Shown one piece after another: positions 26,706 to 39,221 of a stretch of DNA of 64,000 nt. Numbering within the stretch: the stretch's first letter is position 1; each line of letters begins with the position of its first letter. The stretch is from positions 79,289 to 143,288 of the forward strand of contig QAOA01008202.1 of NCBI GenBank assembly GCA_003255065.1. The letters are read 5' to 3'. The notes below the pieces were generated by a model. It saw only the letters and a program-made list of their open reading frames with translations. It ran no database searches and was not told the DNA's origin. The position numbers were made by a program, and so were the translations under genes. Source of the DNA: Cercis canadensis (taxonomy: Eukaryota; Streptophyta; Magnoliopsida; Fabales; Fabaceae).

Positions 26706-27545
26706 ATTATTAGTGTGTAGATAACAGTTGTCATAATATTTTATTCAAATCTTAATATATTATAATGTCTTTTAATCTTTGTAATTTATGAAATTTGATG
26801 TAAATAAAATTAAATATATTATGAGAGCAAAAGGGATAATTATGTGGTGTATAATTGTGCAATTTTTATACAGTCAGTAACAAAATAATATTTGAATACA
26901 TATAATTTTTCATCCAGTGCTGGTGTTTATGAGAACAGAGACAATGAGAGAATGATTTGAAAGCTCTTATTCAATTAACGTGTACTGTGGCAACGGTGCT
27001 TGACAATTGAACTTTCCAGAAATGCACGGAATGTCAGTGTCCAACAGTCAAAGTAGGAGGGCAGTGTAAAATTGAAAAGACCTTCCGATGGATATGAAAT
27101 CAAACCTATTAGTGTACTGTGGCAACGGTTCTTTTATTAGTGTGTAGATAACAGTTGTCATAATATTTTATTCAAATCTTAATATATTATAATGTCTTTT
27201 AATCTTTGTAATTTATGAAATTTGATGTAAATAAAATTAAATATATTATGAGAGCAAAAGGGATAATTATGTGGTGTATAATTGTGCAATTTTTATACAG
27301 TTAGTAACAAAATAATATTTGAATACGTATAATTTTTCATATAGTGCTGGTATTTATGAAAACAGAGACAATTGAGAGAATGATTTGAAAGCTCTTATTC
27401 AATTAATGTGTACTGTGGCATCGGTGCTTGACAATTGCACTTTCCAGAAATGCACGGAGTGTCAGTGTTCAACAGTCAAATAGGGGGGGCAGTATAAAAG
27501 TGAAAAGACCTTCCGATGGATATGAAATTAAAACCTAACCCTGAC
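26706..27545. repeat. 427-bp tandem duplication
   Basis: Copy 1 (about 26706-27132) and copy 2 (about 27133-27545) align along their whole length with few substitutions. For example GTGTGTAGATAACAG starts at 26713 and at 27140. The motif TGTACTGTGGCAACGGT also occurs a third time at the junction (near 27113). No coding frame is present. No N lies at the junction and substitutions separate the copies, so this looks biological. Confidence 0.85.
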
Positions 27546-27662
27546 TTCTTTTAGCCAAAAAAGCTCATCATGTCACTAATACGCGTAGATCACACACTTA
27601 ACTTGGACAATTCATGTCTTTCTAGAATATCTAGAACCACATACATTTCAGCTGATATTATT

Positions 27663-28270
27663 AGTAATTTGACCAAAATAATATAATTGGATAAATTATT
27701 TATTTAAATAGTATATATTTAAAACTATTTATTTAAAATTGGCAGTTTTAATTTTTTTAATAATATTTAAATTTGTATTGATCACATTTTTAAGCTCAAA
27801 ATCGTGAATGAACTGAACACGATTTAAGAATTTTTTCATCAAAGTGTGATCACTGTTAAGGTCACAATTTGGCTACTTTGTGGTCACAGTTTGGCAAGTT
27901 TTTTTGACTCACGGATTGTCCTCTTGAAGGTCACGGTTTTGTGTCTTTTGTGGTCATGCTTTTGCTCAATTTTAGTCACGGTTTGGCTCTTATTTGAGTC
28001 ACGGTTTTGGTCACTCATGAATTTCATTTGTGGTCACACTTTTGGTGCAATTCAAGTCACAGTTTTGCTCCTATTTGAGTCACGTTTTTACCTATTTGAT
28101 ATCATGTTTTTGGTTTATTTGTAGTCACGGTTTTGAACAAAAACGTGATCTAAATAATAGGCAAAACCATGACCCCTTTGTCCTAAAACCGTGGCTTATT
28201 TGGCTAAGGCGTGTTAATCGAAGAGGTTAAAGCGTGTTTCCTCCTTGGAATAAAGCGTGTTTCAACTGAA
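27663..28270 (+). repeat. MULE left terminal inverted repeat with GTCACGGTTTTG array
   Basis: The first 190 bp are AT-rich and match the right end. From about 27855 to 28135 a degenerate motif GTCACGGTTTTG recurs roughly every 20-30 bp, about a dozen times. Such arrays near MULE ends may be transposase or host-factor binding sites. That role is an inference. Confidence 0.9.
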
Positions 28271-28959
28271 TACGATTTTCTAGTTTGGTTTAAAATGTCT
28301 GTCGGAGCATCTTGAAATTATTGACGCTATACACGGAAAAACATGAAAGAATGCTGCTAAAGCGTGAAGGGTTCTATAAATACCAGCTCCTGAACAATTT
28401 CTTATTGCAAAATTGGTGTGAGATCTGAAAGTTGGTGCGAGAGATTGACATGAAACTTGGGAGTGCTGTGAAAATTTTCAAGAAATTTGAACTTCTGAAG
28501 ATATTTATGTTTTATATTATTAATTTTAGATATTTTTTAACTGTAATATATATTTAATGTTAGAGTATTAAATATTGAAAAAAAATTAATAATAATTATT
28601 TATTGATTAAATTAAAATTATAGTTTAATTGTCATTAAAAATGATAATTGTGTATGTTAATTGAGTTAAATTTAATAAGTATAAAGATGTGTAATTATTT
28701 ATAGAGTAGTTGTGATATTATTACATATAGTTATTGATAAAAATTTAGTTAGTATAAAGATGTGCAATTATTTATAGAGTAGTTATGATATTATTACGTA
28801 AAATTATTGATAGAAATTTAGTTAGTATAAAAATATGATATTATTTATAGAACAGTTGTGATATTATTGCGTATATTTATTGTTAGAAATTTTGTTAGTA
28901 TAAAAATGCAATAATATTTATAAACTAATTGTGACTAAAACAAATATTTTAGGAAGAAG

Positions 28960-31753
28960 ATGCACATAATAATACACCATAATGGTCGAATATATAATGG
29001 ACCCCAAGGTGTAATGTGTGAGGGAGCTTCAATCTATGGGTTAAACTTGAAGAACACTTGTGGATAAGATAGATTAAAGTTTCATATCTATAGTAAGATG
29101 AGACTTAAAGCAAATCAAATAGTTGAGAAGATAATGTATAGATTCTCAATTTCAGTAAATCCATTATTTTATCTTGCATTTGAATTAGGATCTGATGGAG
29201 ATGTTGAGATGATGTATGAGAGGAATGACAAACATTCTACTTTGGGTCTAATTGAGATATATGTGGACATTACGACCATGAATGTTGGTGGAAATGGAGG
29301 CCAAGCTGAAACTGTTGTAATTGGCCCAAGTTCATTTTCTTGTTCGAATCATCCTTATAGTCAAGTGGGAATAGAAGCCGAGTCTTGTTATCAACCGAAA
29401 GTTGGTTTACATGCAATTCATTATGGTTTGACTACTTCTAGTCAAACGCATATGGTAGAAGGAGGCTATTGCTATGAAAATAGCGACCCTTGGCTAAGTT
29501 CAGATGTTCGAGGTGGTGACATTGAAATGAATGAATTTAGATCAAACCAACGTAAAGCTGAGCAAGAAAATATTAGTCGGGGCAATTCACCATGTGATCC
29601 TCTAATTGACAGTAGTGATAATGAGGATGCTGATTGCAGATTAGACAGTGGAGAATCAAGTGGTGATGAGGCAGGGGAAGACGTTCCAGATCTTAATGTG
29701 GAGCCATTGAGGCAAGACCCAGAAGCTGCAAGGGTGGAACATGTTGCATCAATACAGGCGATACTTGCATCGCATTATGGAAACATTGATTGGGGAGCAA
29801 TGCAGATAATTGACGATACTGACCAAGTAATACGGTACAGTTAATGGCAAAGAGGGGATGAATTCAAGATCGGGCAGAAATTCAAAACAAAAGATGATCT
29901 CCAATTAGCTATAAAATAATAATCTCTTCATGCGAACCAATGTTTTCATGTGAAGGAGTCCAAACCGAATATATTGAGTTTGATATGTTCAAACAATGTT
30001 GATGGATGTCATTGGAGACTTCGGGCATGCTTACATACCAGGAGCAAAGTATGAGATATTAGAAAGTATAATGGGCCTCATACTTGCACAAATGCAATCC
30101 TATCACAAGATTATGACAAACTAGACATTCAGGTGATTGCAACAGCCATTATTAGAATGATTCAGGAGAATGCTGGTGTGCCTATAAAAATGATACAGGA
30201 GCGCATAAAAGACATATACTCATATCAAATATCATATCGAAAAACATGGAAAGCAAGGGAAAGAGTGATCGCTACTGTGTATGGTGATTGGAAGAAAAGT
30301 TATGATTTATTGCGTAGGTGGATGGCCGCACTCCAAATGCATGCACCAAGAACGGTGGTTCAATGGTGTCTGGATGACTGGTGGATAGGTAAGCCATCTA
30401 ATGACCTTATGTTAAAAGGATTTAAGTATGTCTTCTGGGCATTCAAGTCATGCATTGATGCATTTAAATTATGCAAGTCAGTTGTCCAAATTGATGAAAT
30501 TTTTCTGTACAGAAAATATAGTGGAACCCTACTCATCGCCACTACATAAGATGACAGTAGGTCACAATTACCTTTAGCTTATGCAATTGTAGAAGGTGAG
30601 ATAAAAGATGCATGGTCATGATTTTTAACCCATGTCAGACAGTACGTGGTTGGGAACATTCCAAATCTGGCTTTAATCTCATACCGTCATGTTAGCATCT
30701 TAGCTACAATTGAAGATGAGCAAGTTGGTTGGCGTCCACCATTGGGACATCATTTTTTCTGTTTGCATCACGTGGTGAGCAATTGGAACAATGCCTTCAA
30801 AAATATTGATGTGAAACATCAAATCTACAGAGCTGGTGAGAATCTTAATTTGTCTACTAAATTAAATATTATACAAAGTCTTTCTTGAGGTTGATTTTTT
30901 TTAAATGTCTTTGACAGGTGTTCAGTTTGAGTCTAAGAAGTTCAACGACTTAATGACAGACATCAAAATCGTCTGTCCCGATGAGCGTGCATGGAAGTAT
31001 ATAAGCGATATTGATCCTGAGAAATGGACGCAACATGGTGATACTAATAGGAGACGATTTGGCTTAATGACCACCAATCTGACTGAAAATGTGAACAACA
31101 CGTTGAAGAGGGTTCGTAGTATGCCTATCACAGCCCTTGTAAGAGCTACATAGTATAGAATGAACCATATTTTTATTGAAAGACGAGAAATGGCTCAAGC
31201 AAGGTTAGCGAGTAGACAAATGTGGACAAATGATGCAGATCAGAAGATGCGAGACAATGACCAGTATGTTTCTTCACATCGAACGACTTTATTTTATAGA
31301 GATACTGAATCTTTTGAAGTAGAGGAGACATTTGACTTGAGCGAAAGAGGGAGCGGGCGAATTTTCCCCCTCAACTTAAGAGATAAATGGTGCGGGTGTG
31401 GTCGATTCCAAGCACTTCATATTCCTTGTTCACACGCGATTGTTGCTTGTGCTTCTATTAGAGTCGATGCATGGGGTTACGTGGATCAAGTATATTCGAC
31501 GCATAACTTAGTTAATGCGTACGATGGCAAGTTTACACCAATTGGTGGAGAACCAGAATGGCCAACGATACAGGGGTTGACGATCATCCCTAACCCTTTG
31601 AAACTATGGGCCAAAGGCAGACCCAAGTCAACTCGCATACGTAACGAGATGGATTGGGGCGAAAGCTCACGGAGTGCATTACGATGCGGGCTATGTCGCA
31701 TGGAGGGACATAACCGGCGTAGCTGTCCAAAAAAAAGACAAGATCAACCATAA
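28960..31753 (+). pseudogene. MuDR-type MULE transposase, one frame broken only by stops
   Basis: Encodes the MURA-like DDE transposase. Exon 1 is 28960-30835 and exon 2 is 30918-31753, joined over an 82-bp GT...AG intron (AG|GTGTTCAG). The frame is continuous, interrupted only by stops at 29065, 29842, 29917, 29920, 30052, 30547, 30619 and 31151. In order: acidic N-terminal region (SSGDEAGEDVPDLNVEPL), MuDR DNA-binding domain (GQKFKTKDDLQLAIK, HTCTNAILSQDYDKLD), MULE catalytic domain (VVQIDEIFLYRKYSGTLLIAT, LPLAYAIVEGE), DPEKWTQHGDTNRRRFGLMTTNLTE, a SWIM zinc finger (WCGCGRFQALHIPCSHAI) and a C-terminal knuckle CGLCRMEGHNRRSC. The usual VDGTF reads IDEIF. Confidence 0.93.
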
Positions 31754-32173
31754 TTAAGACTGTCTAAGTTAGTAATGTTGATGGGCGATAATTCCTTTTA
31801 CCATTGTTGTATTTTATAGGCTTTTTAAAAGTTAAGAATTCATATTGATGTCTTATTATTTTATCTGTACTTGTTAATTGTTACTTATATTTATCTCATA
31901 TGAATTTTTAGTATCCACTAAACCCAACATTGCATGATTCTCCTCAATTTAGACTTAATTTTTAATGTTCAAGTTGGTCCTTAGTAACCATATTTTCGAC
32001 ATCTGGTGGCATTACTTATTGTAATCTCAAGTACTTTTACTTGTATTGTTTTCACAAAAGATAGGAAGAATATTATATTAAAATAAGCCAGTGTACACAC
32101 ATATTACATATTACAATATTAAAAATAGAAAGGTAACTACATGTTATCAAATCTACTACCAGTGAAGCACGTC

Positions 32174-35100
32174 CTAGGGTGTTTTGTCACGCATCGGCCG
32201 TCCTCGTTGACTCCTAGGTTGGGGAGCCGGAATAGGCGTCGGCTGCGGAGAATCATCATACACGTCCATAAAGAGGTAATCATATACATCATCTAATCTC
32301 AATCCAGCAAGATCAGCACCTATGTTTCCTCGATCAATATGAGGACTCCCAATGGGGGTAGCCAAAGGTTCAGCATACATGTCACCAAAAACAGCACGTG
32401 ATGTCCCTACTGTCAGGTCTAGACACACATCAAGATCTACACTGAGCACTAATTGGAGAAGACTAGTGTTAGTGCCAAACATGTGCTGAGGTGAAGGTAT
32501 TTCCATGCTACATGCAATTCCGGACTAAGTGGCCTCAGCCTCACCAGACTAAGAACAGTTCCTCGACATGGAGCGTAATACTGGGCTCCGATGCGATGGC
32601 TCCGCCATATCAGTGGCCTGTAGTAATCAGAAAAATGTGTCATGCCCTCACGCTGATGATGTGTCATATCCTCCAACTGATCATGTGTCATACAATCTCC
32701 TTCAGGCTGACCCTGACTCATGTGATGACCCTAAGTCTGCCCCATCAAGGCCTACTAGGCAAACTGTGATCCCCAACTAGGACCAACTAACACGTACTTA
32801 GTAAAGACTTGGGTTATATCAACCTGAAATGAAGAATACTGATCTGCAGTCCAATGTGGAAGTGTGATAAATGCTTCCCCCTGAAATGGTTGGCTTGGTT
32901 GAAAAGGATGTGCTAGCTGGTAAGGTCGCTAGAACCCAGGCATCCCCTAAAACTGGGAGCTATGCTGAAAAATTAGGGGCAACTGCAAGGATACGCCCTC
33001 ATGCTGCTGTTGATGCTGATGCTGATATGCAGGTTGTGAAACAAGAGGGGCTGCGCCTGAGACTGAATGGGAGGAGTCTGCTGTGGGACTGGAGCATGCG
33101 GCTGGGGAGGAGGCATCTGGGCCTATACATAATATATCATCTAAATTTAATGTTCATTTAAAATTGAAGCACAATATATACGTTATACAGACATGCAACT
33201 GACCTGGTCACTAGGCATGAGGTTACTCGGACTCATCCACCTACGCTTGATCCGAAGATAGCAAGGCATGTAATCTGTTGTGACTCCCATATCCCCAGCA
33301 CACGGCACGACGTTATTGCATCGCAATCTCCACGCCTCGCAATACACCTCATGGTACTGCGTCCATACTCTATCTTGGTTCCCTCTCATGGTAATCCTCT
33401 ATAATCACGAGGAATATGCTTCGAGGGCAATGGGTATGCCCTGACAACCTCCGAACTACCGTATAACTCTCTCCGGATAGTGCATCTCGACCACGCTAAA
33501 GCATACTAATGGGACCCGCGCCACCCATATGTCACGTCCAGCTTAGCAGTAAGTGGCAACTGAGCTCCGCAATAAGGTTGCCACATAATCTGTGAATTAC
33601 AAAAAAAAAAAAACACAGAGAAAAAAAAATTAAAACTTCAGTTAAACATATAAAAGTGGATTATATCAATTGTAACAAGTAGTAATAATGACTTATCTTA
33701 CATCATTAACATTAAGACGATCAAAATATTGCCGATACCCTACTAAACCATCTTGCACATCTATGCCTCTATAACTGAGCAGTTGTTTGCACCTAATATA
33801 TTCATTTAAATTAACAAAATATCGACATAAATTACATGACAAGTTAATTAAGATATACACATTGTAATTTAATTTGCACATATACAAATAACAAAATAGT
33901 TAAACCACAAACCTGCATGCAAGTGGTCCGGGAGGTCTTCTACCCTACTGCGGAGGAAGAGGAGAAAGATTGGGAAATCTTTCATAAACCCACACCTCAA
34001 GCAAGAACGCACTGGCTCCAAACTCCACTGTGCGGCCAAGAGACACCCTGCAGAGGGACCTATAAAGGTTTGCCAAGACTGCAGATCCCCAGCTCATACG
34101 ACCTGCAGCATCCCAATCCTCCAACAACTTTAGGTACATGAGGTGCACATAGTTACCGGTGGCATCAAGGAGCAACCATCCCCCAAGCATCCGCAATATA
34201 TGTGCTCTCGCGTGATACTATATCTCTAACTCAGTAGCATCGTCTGGTAGTACAACAAATGTGTCTTGCAACCAAGTCATCCTTACTTTGCCACCATACA
34301 AAGCATCCTCATCTGGCACAATACCAAACAACTCCAGTGTTAGCTCCTGCCAGTCATGCTCACTACAACCACTGACAACGTTACCATCAACAAGAAGTCC
34401 CAATAAAATCTTAACATCCTGTAAAGTAACTGTGCACTCCCCTCCTGTCATGTGGAATGTGCGTGTTTCTGGTCGCTATCGTTCAATCATGGTAGACAGA
34501 AACTCCCTATTAACTTTTAGAGGGGTCACTAATGCAGCCCCTCCAAAACCCGCTCGGCAAATATAGGGCATCAATCTATCATCATCCGGTGACCCAACTA
34601 TACGGTTACGCGATTTTATAAGTCTTTCCACCTGCAATAATCATGTTAACAAATTAACCATAATTCCAAAAAAGTTAACAAATATCCAAACTAAACAAAA
34701 ATTAAACAAATATATAAATCATAATTCAAAATTTTACAACTATAAACACTTAAACTACATATATATAGTCATAAAATAAGTTATCCGAACACTATAACAC
34801 ATTTTAAAACCTTAAACTATGTACCACAAACCTCAAACTTCATACCTTAACTCAAAACCACAAATTACAATTCTTACTCAACTTATCTAAACCCAAAACC
34901 CTAAATCAAAAATTAATATTGCAAGATCCCGACCTTAACTAAAAACCCTAAATTACATTTTGCAAGTTGTATTATTTTCAAAAATAATGCGAGAGCTAAC
35001 AAAAGCTTTGTTAACGTTGATGACTATGCAAGATTTGATAGAACCTAAAAAATTCGCTAATATCTGCTAGTTACTTGCTCAGGTCTAGAGTTGTAACCTA

Positions 35101-36025
35101 AGAGGTAAATTCCTTTTACGATTGAGGGTTCTTGCAAGATTAGTAGTAATAACAGTAAATACTTTGACCTATAGGTGCTTCAATTTTAATAAAAATGTTC
35201 TTGAAATCTAACACCCTAACTGGTATCTGAGCATACAAAAATGGTGAGAAAGTTATTGGTGTGAAAATTGATCTCAATGATGTTTTACTAACAGTTGACT
35301 AAGGTTAGTTATCCAGAAACCGACCTTGGACATTACACCTGATTACTTACATTCAAAATGTATGTAATTTATAAGATGACAGACGTCTAGGCCCAACATC
35401 CTTCGGATCAATTTTCACACCAATAACTTTTAACTTGTTCTTTTATGTAGATATATTAAAATATAAGTAAAACATCAAGGATGAAATATCTGTTAAAAAT
35501 ATATTCTCATCAATGAACTTGGAATTTGCCAAAGAGGGCATTACAGTTCAAAACCTTTTTACTCGAATTGAAGCACCTATTAGTTCAAGTATTTACTCTT
35601 ATTATTGTTACTCTTGCCAGTGCTCAACATCATTCGGTCCCGCAATCAACTAACTAACCATAATTCAAACAACAATATTCAAGGACTCGTCTCAGCAAAA
35701 TCAACTAACTAACCATAATTCAAACAAATTAATACACTAAGCATAATCTAAATAAATAAACTAACAGTATATCTATAGACTAACCATAATTACAAAAAAT
35801 AAACTAATTAAGCAAAAAAAAAAACAAAATTAACATATTAGACATAATTCAAAAAATAAACTAACAAATTGAGTAATTAACACAAGTTTTGTTATAATAA
35901 GCATAATTTTAAGTAAATAATATGCTTACTCTATTATTTCATGTCTCTGTTGAAATGTGTTGTCCTTGCTCAGTTAACACACTAGCATCTACTGGACCTG
36001 GCAATATATAGTGGTTTTTTGCCAT
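32174..36025 (-). pseudogene. Plant mobile domain (PMD) gene carried by the MULE
   Basis: Exon 1 starts at 36025 (MAKNHYILPGPVDASVLTEQ). After a 1.3-kb intron exon 2 starts at 34631 (ERLIKSRNRIVGSPDDDRLMPYICRAGFGG, then TRTFHMTGGECTVTLQDVKI, LGGWLLLDATGNYVHLMYL, MSWGSAVLANLYRSLCR, LEVWVYERFPN). Further exons lie near 33790-33705 (RYRQYFDRLNVNDV-like), 33590-33185 (IWVARVPLVCFSVVEMHYPERVI, VWTQYHEVYCEAWRLR) and down to 32174 (Q/H/P-rich tail with MTHDQLEDMTHHQREGMTH). This is the MAIN/MAIL (phosphatase 7-like) PMD family, known as host silencing-related proteins and as MULE passengers. Stops near 34485 (expected Trp) and 33470 (expected Gln) indicate decay. Exon limits other than 36025 and 34631 are approximate. 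Confidence 0.85.
35040..35640. repeat. Imperfect inverted repeat nested in the PMD intron
   Basis: 35095-35275 and the reverse complement of about 35400-35635 share segments such as TTATTGGTGTGAAAATTGAT and TAGGTGCTTCAATT, in matching order. The arms are separated by about 120 bp. It could be a nested small transposon or an inverted duplication of intron sequence. No coding content recognised. Confidence 0.6.
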
Positions 36026-36109
36026 TTTAAACTCAGAAGAATCAGTTCAAGATTAACAATGAAGAAAATGGGACCACAAAATCTCAAACACCCTTTGAAG
36101 GTCATCAAA

Positions 36110-36716
36110 AAAGGGACCACAAGAACCAAAACCGTGAAGGAGGAATAGGACCGGCGGTGGGGGGAGGAGATGAAAGTGAGGGGAAGAAAGGGAAATGGGG
36201 AAGAAGAAGGTCATTCTTGAAGGAAGGAAGGAGTCACGGTTTGGGGAAACAATGACCAAAAGCGTGACCAAAAATTAAGCAAAAGCATGACCAACAATAG
36301 GCACAAGACCGTAACCTTCAAGGGACGACAATCCATGCGTCAAAAAGTTGCAAAACCGTGACTCAAATAGGAGCCAAACCGTGACCAAAATTGAGCAAAA
36401 GCATACCAAAAAAGGCACAAAACCGTGACCTTCAAGAGGACAATCCGTGAGTCAAAAAAATTGCAAAACCGTGACCACAAAGTAGCCAAACCGTGACAAA
36501 AAATAGCCAAACTGTGACCTTAACAGTGATAAGGCTTTGGTGAAAAAATTCCTAAACCGTGTTCAGTTCATTTACGGTTTTGAGCTTAAAAACGTGATCA
36601 ATACAAATTCAAATATTATTAAAAAAATAAAAACTGCTCATTTTAGGTAAATAGTTTCAAATGTACACCATTTAGGTAAATAATTTGTCCAATTGTATTA
36701 TTTTGGTCAAATTGCC
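36110..36716 (-). repeat. MULE right terminal inverted repeat
   Basis: Reverse complement of the left end, carrying the same array as CAAAACCGTGAC units (about 36225-36520). It contains an A/G-rich insert (36140-36225) not seen on the left. Confidence 0.9.
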
Positions 36717-36725
36717 GATATTATT

Positions 36726-37462
36726 ATCATTATCATTTGTTAGCACAAATATATTTCGATGTATTTTGAATTCTTTTTATAAAAGTTTAAATTTAAAACA
36801 CACTACAAATTATTCAAATTGTTAAGTACTAAACCATATATAGTAACTTACAATATGATAATTTATTTATATGACTTTTCATCTTTTCTCTATTTTTTTT
36901 TTCACAAGGGAATTCTTCTCATACAACTTAGGATACCCACCTTTATCATTACCAATTAAATTTTAAATCTTCTAATTAGAATACTTAATTTTTTTCACTT
37001 TTAGATCAATAATACTAAAATTGTCTTCGTGCTTGTTAGTTTCATGTTTAAACCTGAAATTGTAAACAAAAGTACCAAAAGAAATTAACTTTCAAATTGC
37101 TTTTCACATAAAAGTGAACTATTAAAGCTTGTTATAAAAAATTGTATCCAATAACTATATATATATANGTTTCATTTTAATTTTTATTGTTTTTCTCCTC
37201 TCTTGAATATCTTCTTGATATTTGGTTTAGAGAGATTATGTTTAGTTTCTATTTTGATTGTGGTTGAGTATTTAGTTTATTGTTGTTATGCTTATTTTTA
37301 CCATATGGAATAATTTTAATTAAGGTTGGTCTTTTTCTAACATGATCTTGGTTGATGGTATTGTGGCAACTCCAAGTTTTCTTTCAAAAACTAATTTTTT
37401 TTTTCTATATCCGTCATTCGCGTCATAGCGACCTTCGGGTACGTTATGACATAGGGGAGTAT
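36726..37462. other. AT-rich intergenic DNA, no gene seen
   Basis: No coding frame or repeat recognised. An N at 37168 lies in an AT run. Confidence 0.4.
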
Positions 37463-38686
37463 TGTGTGAAATCCTAAAGCAAGTGTTCGTTATCGTTTCC
37501 AAGTAATAAGATAAGATAGAGTATCGTTCCCACGAGGACTAACGTATCAACTACCGAAATTTGGTTAACCTTAATTTTATCTAATCAATCAATGTGTAGA
37601 GATTTTCAAGAAACAACTTAAAATAAAATGAAAACAAACTAAACCAGTAAACTAACAATCTAAACTAGCAAAATTATAGAATTATCAAGAGAGAAAAATA
37701 TCTAGGGCTTTTGATTTCACCATAGCTATTCCGATTTGTCATTCCTAATTCATTAACCAAGAACAATCTTCCTAATTGCTAGCCAAGAACCCTAAATTAT
37801 TTATTAGCCTTTCCCAAGGTCAAACAAAAGTATTTCTAAGTTATAAACTCACGATATTCTTATGTGAATTGCGAACAACCTAGAAATTCACTTAATTCTA
37901 TAGTTCTTTTTAAATAGCTACACAGGCTATGGAGGTATATTTCTAACCTACATGCAACCTATGTTCTTAATCTCTATTAGCTTTAATTACAAATTACCTC
38001 CTAGTGTCATTGTAATTATCTAATCAACTAATTGGTAATCAAGTAATTAGAAGCATGAAGACTTGAGAAGAATAAGACAATTTAATAAAGGAGTTCTTAA
38101 ATTAAAGAAATAGAAAATAACAAATCATCCTAGCTAGGCTACATCATAGCCCTAGAAGGAAATTTAGTTCATAGTAGATGAAAAGAACATGATAAAATTA
38201 AATCTAGACATGGTTCAAAGGGAAGAAGAATAAAAACTCTGAAGAGAAGCTCCCAATCTTCTTGTGCTCTTCTCCAATCATTGTTTTTGCTCTCCTCCTT
38301 GCCTCCAAAAAGTCCAGAAAAAGATCTCCTAAAAATTTCTAAGAGTTTCCTTTTATACTCACCTCTAAAAGCCCTAAAAAACTAAGGAAAAAGAGCCACG
38401 TATGAAGATTTCGGCCATGGGTGTTGTGGCGCTACTGTTCAAGGGGTGCGGCCCTGAGCTACTTTCCAGGTCTTCCATTTTGATGCTCCAGGGGCTGTGG
38501 CTCTAATTTCTCAAGGCTGCAGCGCTTAGATTCTAACCCAAATCTTCCCAAATTCTTCATTCCTTTACTTTAACCCATAAAACCTTCAATTTAACATCAA
38601 CATCCCATTAGATGACAATTAATCTTCATTAAACAACCAAATACTTAAGTAAAGGATATCTAAAGAGTGAGTATAAAACTCACTCA
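37463..38686 (-). repeat. Ty3/gypsy LTR (copy 2), minus strand, probably solo
   Basis: On the minus strand it runs from TGAGTGAGTTTTATACTC to GGATTTCACACA and contains CCTCGTGGGAACGATACTC, parallel to the LTR at 622-1804. No primer site or polypurine tract borders it, so a solo LTR is likely. No clear 5-bp target duplication is seen. 1,224 bp. Confidence 0.75.
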
Positions 38687-38734
38687 ATAGGGAGTAAGAA
38701 AATCAAACCAAACCGCTTAAACCAACTAAACCGG

Positions 38735-38756
38735 ACCAAACCTATATAGGTTTGGT
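38735..38756. repeat. 22-bp perfect palindrome
   Basis: ACCAAACCTAT and its reverse complement meet at the centre (TATATA). It lies in an AACCAAACC-rich stretch. It can form a cruciform or hairpin. No function assigned. Confidence 0.8.
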
Positions 38757-39221
38757 TTGGTTTTTGTACATTAAAAACTGATTTAATTGGTTCAGGTAAC
38801 AATTTTAATGTTTAAAACCAACCAAATAGAAACGAACCAAACCAAACCCTTAATATCTATGTATGTTTATATCATTTTATATATATCCCAAAGTCTCCAA
38901 TTGTACTATGATACAAGAGGGAGGAAGAGAGATACAAAAACAAAAGAAACTGAAGAAAGAGTGAGACATACAGAAGCAAAAGAAACTGAAGGAAGATAAA
39001 GATATAGAAGAAGAAGAAGTTTTGCTTTTATGCCATGTGCAACAAAACCCAGGTGTGCCCAACATAAACATTGCAAGAATGAGGAAAATCAGCATAAGGG
39101 CTACAATGGAGTTTAAACCAACAACTACATATGATTTGATCTATGAAACTTAACTAGACAACATGTTTCATAACACCTATGAAGAGTAATTCTAGCTATT
39201 TCAAGATCTTAGAGAATTCTG

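Larger units (their letters stand above)
27663..36716 (+). mobile_element. Complete 9-kb Mutator-like element with transposase and PMD gene
   Basis: Flanked by a perfect 9-bp direct repeat GATATTATT (27654-27662 and 36717-36725), the target duplication length of Mutator transposons. Ends are long inverted repeats (left from AGTAATTTGACC, right ending GGTCAAATTGCC), matching over about 600 bp. Inside are a MuDR-type transposase on the plus strand (28960-31753) and, convergent, a plant mobile domain gene on the minus strand (36025-32174). Total length 9,054 bp. Coding damage is limited mostly to nonsense changes, so the insertion seems fairly recent. Confidence 0.93.

Noticed and set aside
37461-38695. 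GGAGT on both sides as target duplication of gypsy LTR copy 2
   Set aside because: It would require LTR ends CTATT...CAAT instead of the TG...CA ends seen in the other copies, so it is more likely chance.
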